NCBI GenBank assembly: GCA_002070605.1
Contig: MWDO01000023.1
Span: 1 to 42,480, forward strand
Direction: 5' to 3'
Length of the DNA stretch: 42,480 nucleotides
DNA from: Spirochaetes bacterium ADurb.Bin133
GTDB lineage: Bacteria; Spirochaetota; GWE2-31-10; MWDO01
A program made the translations under genes and the position numbers. The notes beneath the pieces are model-generated. The model did no database searches, was not told the DNA's origin, and saw nothing but the letters and a program-made list of their open reading frames with translations. Each line of letters begins with the position of its first letter. Position 1 is the first letter of the stretch. Of this stretch, positions 37,773-42,480 are shown piece by piece.

Positions 37773-39774
37773 TAATTAAGTTTAACAAAAGCGTTAGCGC
37801 GTTTTCCGCATCGTTTGGATAGGAGGCGGTCTTAAACGATATTTCTATATCTTTAGAGCCGACCGCCTCAAGAAAAATATTTTTTATCCCTTCTATTATG
37901 CTTTCAGATTTTTCAATAGCTTCTTCTTTATTAGTATTAGGCAGTATAGAGATTATGTCTAAATTGTCAAAAACATTGACGTATCCGTCGGGATCAATCG
38001 AGTTTATGACTAAAAATTGCGCTTCGTTGCGAAATGAAGGTAGATCAAAATTTGGGTGCGCGTCTTTTAGATCGTCGAGGTTTGAAAAAGACAATTTAAT
38101 CATAGAAATAGTATTTACTAAATCTTTTGAGATTTTTTCTTCTAAGAAGTATAAAAGTTTTTGGTACTTCGGATCTATTAATGAATCAATATCGTCAACG
38201 TCGCCGGAGTTTTCTTCATCTAAAATTTGAGGATCTTCCGGTAGAGTCGTCTCAATATCCGGCGTATAAAGTTCTACGTCGTTTTCTGAATTTTCTTCTA
38301 ATTCTAAAGTTTGAGTATCGCTAAAGTTGTCGATGCTATTAGAAATATCAAGATTTATTTGATTGTTTTCATCATCGGAAATTTCTTCAAATTCAGTTTC
38401 GTTCGGCGAAATGTTGTCGTTATCTTTTTCAAAATCATCAATCGCAGAATTAATTGAAGCCGATTTGTTGGATTTAAGCGAGTTGTGTTGAAAAAGATTG
38501 TAAAGCAGAGGTCCGTTAAATCTGCCGAAAATCGCTAAAGACTTGATACATTCGGAGTCGGGAATGTTGCCGGAAATCATTTTAAAACCAAGAAAAACGC
38601 CGATAATCCGAGCTGAAAAAATAAAAGGCGCATAAAGCTGAAATTCCGAATCAGATTTGTCGTTATCTGATAAAAGATCGTTAATTATATCAAAATTATT
38701 ATGCTCCGGCAATATGAGATAAGACTTCTCTTTTGCTAAAGTTTTATAAATATTATTGAATTCTAAGTCGAAAGATAATTTTTGTTTTGATTGTTCGTCG
38801 ACATTTTGACCGCTCAAGAAAACAAATTTTTTAACAGGCGGCGAAAAAATTAATAAAGCGGATTTGGAAAAACCAAATTTCTCAGAAATTATCGATAAAA
38901 AATTGTCGTAAGAATCCGAGCCTATCTCAAGAGTCGCCGTCTCTTTCGAAGCGGCGTTTAATATTTCAAGATAATCTACTTGTTTACTAATTATCGGTTT
39001 AAAATTTTTTAACTCATTATTCGCCGTAAATTCATTATAGTTTTCATCATTAATTTTTTTAAGGATTTCGCTGTTTTTTTCGGCGTCGTCGTCTTCGTTA
39101 GAAGAGTCTGAAGAAAACGGAATGTCGGAGTCTAGATGCGAATCGGCTTCGCTTAAAATTTCTATGTTTTCATCTTCTAAATTTGTAAAATCTGCGTCTA
39201 TTAGACTATCTTCGTCTTCAACCTCTTCAACAAGAAGAGCGTCCGCGTCGGTCTCTGAAAAAGAGCGTTCGTTTTCAACGGCGCTATTCTCTTCAGCGTT
39301 ATTAAGAAAGTTGCTCGACTCTTCCGTAATAATATCTTCTATTGAGTCGCCGTCTAAAGCGACGGCGGATTGAAAATCGTCATCTTCTTCTATTTCATCA
39401 TCTATTTCATTATCTATTTCATTATCTATTTCATTATCAAATTCTTCATCATTAAATTCGCTAGTATCGTCGATACTTATATCAACTTCTTCGATTTTAT
39501 CGTCTTCTAAATACAACTCCGGTTCGTAGTCGCCGTCTAAAATATCTTCGTCGTTATCCGAATCGACGTCCATAACGGCTGGTTCGGGTTGTAAATTTAA
39601 GGTCGCGTCTGCCGGATTGTCTAAAGAATCCTCGGTATTATCCTCTAGTAAAATTTTTTCATCGCTCAAAATGCTTGACGCATACTTTTCAGCTCTTTTT
39701 AATAAACCAATTTTAGGTCTATTGAGAAATTTTTCTCTGTAAACAGCCGCTTTTTTATATAATCCTAAGCCCAT
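37765..39774 (-). CDS. Acidic protein with GAF-like and degenerate GGDEF-like domains
   Basis: Three parts are visible in 669 residues. Residues 1-40 are basic (MGLGLYKKAAVYREKFLN); about 42-250 are low-complexity and rich in Asp/Glu/Ser, including DNEI repeats (113-124); about 264-430 resemble a GAF sensory domain (YAPFIFSARIIGVFLGFKMI near 381-400); and 545-669 have the outline of a GGDEF domain (IISILPNTNKEEAIEKSESI, TASYPNDAENALTLLL), but the GGDEF loop reads FDNLD, so diguanylate cyclase activity is not expected. It may sense or bind a ligand or scaffold the two DUF115 proteins, whose genes overlap and follow it. The domain calls are by pattern only. Confidence 0.65.
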   Translation of the reverse strand: MGLGLYKKAAVYREKFLNRPKIGLLKRAEKYASSILSDEKILLEDNTEDSLDNPADATLNLQPEPAVMDVDSDNDEDILDGDYEPELYLEDDKIEEVDISIDDTSEFNDEEFDNEIDNEIDNEIDDEIEEDDDFQSAVALDGDSIEDIITEESSNFLNNAEENSAVENERSFSETDADALLVEEVEDEDSLIDADFTNLEDENIEILSEADSHLDSDIPFSSDSSNEDDDAEKNSEILKKINDENYNEFTANNELKNFKPIISKQVDYLEILNAASKETATLEIGSDSYDNFLSIISEKFGFSKSALLIFSPPVKKFVFLSGQNVDEQSKQKLSFDLEFNNIYKTLAKEKSYLILPEHNNFDIINDLLSDNDKSDSEFQLYAPFIFSARIIGVFLGFKMISGNIPDSECIKSLAIFGRFNGPLLYNLFQHNSLKSNKSASINSAIDDFEKDNDNISPNETEFEEISDDENNQINLDISNSIDNFSDTQTLELEENSENDVELYTPDIETTLPEDPQILDEENSGDVDDIDSLIDPKYQKLLYFLEEKISKDLVNTISMIKLSFSNLDDLKDAHPNFDLPSFRNEAQFLVINSIDPDGYVNVFDNLDIISILPNTNKEEAIEKSESIIEGIKNIFLEAVGSKDIEISFKTASYPNDAENALTLLLNLIND
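39400..39435 (-). repeat. In-frame 12-bp tandem repeat (three perfect copies)
   Basis: ATCTATTTCATT is repeated at 39400-39411, 39412-39423 and 39424-39435, with degenerate copies on both sides. It encodes (D-N-E-I)n in the acidic region of the GAF/GGDEF-like protein. Copy-number changes would keep the frame. Confidence 0.9.
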
Positions 39775-39786
39775 ATATAACCCATA

Positions 39787-42192
39787 CTAGTTCTTGATAT
39801 TTAATTCTTCAAATAATTTTCTATAAGTCTCAAACGCTTTAGACTCGGCAAATTCTTTAATTTTCTCTTCCGGCAACGAGTCTAAAAGCTGATCTAAGTA
39901 CGATAATACCGACTTGACTTCGGATTTCAATAGTTCAGAATCGCCGCCTACCCGGATAGACGCGTCGTCCTCTTTTGATTCCATCTCGTTTCTTAAATTG
40001 TTGTAAATCTCCTCCTCTTCGGCAGAAGATAACCCTATAATTTGAGTGGAATCTTCCGCTTCAGTCAAATCCGACTCGTCGACTTGCTTCAAATCGGCGT
40101 CAAAACTTGACATATCGATGGTTTCCGATTCTTCTTCGATTGTCTGAGGCTCTTCAGATAGATCGACGGAGTACTCCTCTTCCATTTCTTCGTCGGATAT
40201 TTCGTTTTCTATTTCTAGGGCGTCGACCTCTTCCTCTACGACGCCTACATCCTCTAAAGAGTCGGGGATTTCTTCGTCTAACATAGCGTTGTCTTCCGAA
40301 GAAGTTTCTATGATCTCGGTGCTGTTCAAAATATTGTCCAGTTCGTCGTTGGAAAGCCCTATAACCTCTTCCTCCGTCTCTTCGTCGATAGGTTCCACGC
40401 TCGGAATATTTTCAAGATTAATATCTTCCACGCTTCCCAATTCGTCTTTGGCGGTCTCTTCTTCTTCTGTAGATAAAGTTTCCCCTTCAATATCTAGGAG
40501 TTCCGAGTCTTCTTCAATATCGATATCGGAACCAAAAATGTCTTCGGTATCAGTTAGCGGCGATATAGAGGCGGAGGTATCGTCTAGCGAGGCGTCTAAT
40601 CCGACGTTTTTTATATCGTCGTCGATCTCCGGCATATCGTCGTCGCCCGGAAAAATGACGTCTTCAACGTCCTTCAGTTCCGTTTCGTCTAAAGAAATAG
40701 CGTCCGTGGCGGACTCGTCGACGTCTATATCGTCTATGTCGTCTATATTTATCTCGTTCAGATCGGAATCGTCGATCTCTTCAATGTCCAGATCAAGTTC
40801 GCCGTCGGTTGATATAGAGTCTCCGGACGGCGTGTCGGAAAAATCGTCCTCGTCGGATAGATTAATCTCTTCTTCCGCCATTCTAGCGAGCTCTATTTCA
40901 GAGTCGGAAATTTGATCTTCCGACAAATCTACGTTAGAAGAAGCGTCTTCCGATAGTTTTAACAGATCGTCGTCGGATACTAAGTTGTCGTCTATATTTG
41001 ATAAGGCTTCGTCTTCCATCTCTTCTATGTTAAAATCTTCAAAGTCGTCTGACGTATCAAGATCGGAAGCTAGGTCGTCGCCAAAATTTTCTGAAACCGA
41101 AGCGCTATCCTCGTCTAAATTATCCAATTCGAAATCGTCGTCCAATGAAATATCTTCATCTTCGGAAGTTATATCGGCAAAATTGTCGTCGATAGAAGAC
41201 AAATCGTCGTCAGAACTTGATTTTAAAAATTCGTCCTGTTCGTCGTCGATTGTAAGAGGTTTTCTTTCCGGCAACGATATATTGAGAATCTCTTCGTCGT
41301 TACTCATTCGTTCTTCGATTTCATCAATATCAAGTTCGGTTTGATCGATAGTTTCGGACTCGATATCGTCAAAACTGTCTAACCCGGATAAATTTGGCGT
41401 TAATTGGACGTCGTCGTCGTATCCGGAGTTAGTAAAATCTATAGTTATCGGACCTTGTTTAAGATCGACGCCAAATTCGTCATCCAGACTCTCTATCGCT
41501 TCCCCTTTATCGTCGATCATATCTATGCTAAAATTGTCCAAATCTTCTTCTATAGCCGCGTCGTCTTCGGCGTAAGATAACGACAATTCGTCTTTGAGTC
41601 CAAGGTCTTCTTTAAGATTCAATTCTTCGTCCAAAGAAAAATCATCATTTGAAATTTCTGAATCTATCTCGTTAAAACTCTCTTCTAAGGATAAATCTAA
41701 ATCGTCGTCTTCCAACGTCGACCCGGTATCGTCGAGGTTTAAATCGTCCAGTTCGTCCGTCGAATCCATAGTAATCTTATCTTCCTCAAGTTCTCCGTCT
41801 AAAGAAAAACTGTCGGTTTGAAAGTCTTCGTCGGTATCTTTTCTTTCCAGATGAGAATTTTCAAAATTGTCTATATCGCCGTTTAGATTCATATCTTCTT
41901 CCTCGATACCTTCCAGTTTTATATCTTCCGAATCAAAATCGTCAAAATTTACGTCAATATCGTTATTCAAATCCTCTTCCGAACTGAAATTTTGATAATC
42001 TTCGGAAGATATTTCCGACTCCATCCCGTTGAGATCCAAATCTTCGGTATTTAATAAATCGTCCTCGAGATTATCGATAGAACTTAGATTATCGGAGTAA
42101 TCATCCTCATTGATTAAAAGAGTATCCGATTCTAAATCGTCCAAATTTAAATCCAAATTGTCTAAGTTTGAGTTATTAATATTATTTGACAT
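39787..42192 (-). CDS. Long, highly acidic low-complexity protein with conserved C-terminal motif
   Basis: Nearly all of its 801 residues are Asp, Glu, Ser, Leu, Ile and Asn in irregular repeats such as DLNLDDLESD, DNLEDDLLN and EEDLDNFSID. The only globular-looking part is the C-terminus, SVLSYLDQLLDSLPEEK, then FAESKAFETYRKLFEELNI, a helical motif that I recall at the ends of several treponeme proteins. No signal peptide or membrane span is visible. It is probably disordered, with the C-terminal helix pair as a docking element. First gene of the leftward operon, with AGAGG before the ATG and the next gene 12 bp downstream. The function is unknown. Confidence 0.72.
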   Translation of the reverse strand: MSNNINNSNLDNLDLNLDDLESDTLLINEDDYSDNLSSIDNLEDDLLNTEDLDLNGMESEISSEDYQNFSSEEDLNNDIDVNFDDFDSEDIKLEGIEEEDMNLNGDIDNFENSHLERKDTDEDFQTDSFSLDGELEEDKITMDSTDELDDLNLDDTGSTLEDDDLDLSLEESFNEIDSEISNDDFSLDEELNLKEDLGLKDELSLSYAEDDAAIEEDLDNFSIDMIDDKGEAIESLDDEFGVDLKQGPITIDFTNSGYDDDVQLTPNLSGLDSFDDIESETIDQTELDIDEIEERMSNDEEILNISLPERKPLTIDDEQDEFLKSSSDDDLSSIDDNFADITSEDEDISLDDDFELDNLDEDSASVSENFGDDLASDLDTSDDFEDFNIEEMEDEALSNIDDNLVSDDDLLKLSEDASSNVDLSEDQISDSEIELARMAEEEINLSDEDDFSDTPSGDSISTDGELDLDIEEIDDSDLNEINIDDIDDIDVDESATDAISLDETELKDVEDVIFPGDDDMPEIDDDIKNVGLDASLDDTSASISPLTDTEDIFGSDIDIEEDSELLDIEGETLSTEEEETAKDELGSVEDINLENIPSVEPIDEETEEEVIGLSNDELDNILNSTEIIETSSEDNAMLDEEIPDSLEDVGVVEEEVDALEIENEISDEEMEEEYSVDLSEEPQTIEEESETIDMSSFDADLKQVDESDLTEAEDSTQIIGLSSAEEEEIYNNLRNEMESKEDDASIRVGGDSELLKSEVKSVLSYLDQLLDSLPEEKIKEFAESKAFETYRKLFEELNIKN

Positions 42193-42282
42193 AAAAACCT
42201 CTTTCCCGTCTATAAATTACGTTAGAATTCCCTATATATATAAATCGACAATACAATTAATTAAATTACTATTATTATTAAA

Positions 42283-42311
42283 ATTTTAATGAATTATTTT
42301 TTAATTGTCAA
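42283..42311 (-). promoter_or_regulatory. Promoter of the acidic-protein/DUF115 operon
   Basis: Read on the minus strand, TTGACA (42311-42306) and TAAAAT (42288-42283) have a 17-bp spacer, giving a predicted start near 42276 and a leader of about 84 nt. The -10 box lies inside the perfect palindrome ATTAAAATTTTAAT (42277-42290), which could be an operator. A weaker TATAAT occurs further upstream on the same strand. Confidence 0.62.
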
Positions 42312-42396
42312 TAACAACTGTAAAAAATAAAAAAAATATTTTATTGTAATAAAAATTATACAAATATAGCGCAAAAATCAAAAAACAAAGCGCGTC

Positions 42397-42480
42397 CCGT
42401 CGGTATTTTGGGGCGGGGAATCGACGCATATGTGTCAATTTTATCCTTAACGCCATATGTGTCAAACCAAAGCCGCATAT
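42397..42480. repeat. Dispersed palindromic module, copy C (inverted), running off the window
   Basis: The strand-reversed CCGACGG/CCCCAAAA block is at 42397-42414. It is followed by GACGCATATGTGTC (42423-42436, near-perfect palindrome), another CATATGTGTCAAA at 42454-42466 and a truncated GCATAT at the end of the window (42475-42480). It is the same family as the blocks at 62-318 and 2196-2300. Confidence 0.75.

Noticed and set aside
40289-41821. Serine-rich plus-strand open frames opposite the acidic protein
   Set aside because: They are the complement of Asp/Glu-rich codons (GAC/GAT/GAA read as TC-rich Ser codons) and have no independent starts or domains.

Overview
The window is AT-rich bacterial chromosome, most likely from a spirochaete (Spirochaetota, perhaps Treponema-like). 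I base this on family knowledge only: an asparagine at the RpoB position equal to E. coli S531, a cytosolic FeFe-hydrogenase-like/chemotaxis-signalling fusion protein, and an operon with two DUF115 (MptE/Maf-like) proteins plus a very long acidic protein ending in a motif I associate with treponemes. No rRNA gene is present to confirm it.

Layout. (1) 1-2300 is an accessory patch: a tandem array of about 46-bp units around a CATATG palindrome, an orphan beta subunit of a class I fumarase-type Fe-S hydro-lyase, a Fic-family AMP-transferase that looks leaderless, and a second block of the same palindromic repeats. (2) 2384-4189 encodes the FeFe-hydrogenase-like/MCP fusion. (3) 4258-34268 is an almost unbroken gene-expression supercluster: tRNA-Thr, rpmG, tRNA-Trp, secE, nusG, rplKAJL, rpoBC, rpsLG, fusA, tuf, then the S10, spc and alpha clusters in classical order through rplQ. 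adk, map and infA are absent from between secY and rpmJ. Promoters of the TTGACA-N17-TATATT type precede tRNA-Thr and rpsL. Weaker ones precede rpsJ and rplF. Intrinsic terminators follow rplL and tuf. (4) The cluster ends with an unusual rplQ whose protein carries two YegP/DUF1508-like repeats after the L17 core. A strong hairpin terminator follows, lying inside the first codons of a small membrane-protein ORF. (5) 34865-42192 is a four-gene operon on the minus strand, read from right to left: an 801-residue acidic protein, a 669-residue protein (acidic N-terminus, GAF-like and degenerate GGDEF-like domains), and two different DUF115 proteins. Its promoter lies near 42283-42311. (6) The right edge holds a third block of the palindromic repeat family.

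The central 30 kb supplies transcription (RpoA, RpoB, RpoC, NusG), translation (ribosomal proteins, EF-G, EF-Tu, two tRNAs) and secretion (SecE, SecY). The flanks are lineage-specific. The minus-strand operon may act in surface or flagellar glycosylation, as DUF115/Maf proteins do in other flagellated bacteria, but that role is inferred. The least explained items are the dispersed palindromic repeat family, the L17-DUF1508 fusion, the terminator embedded in an ORF, and the acidic-protein/DUF115 operon.
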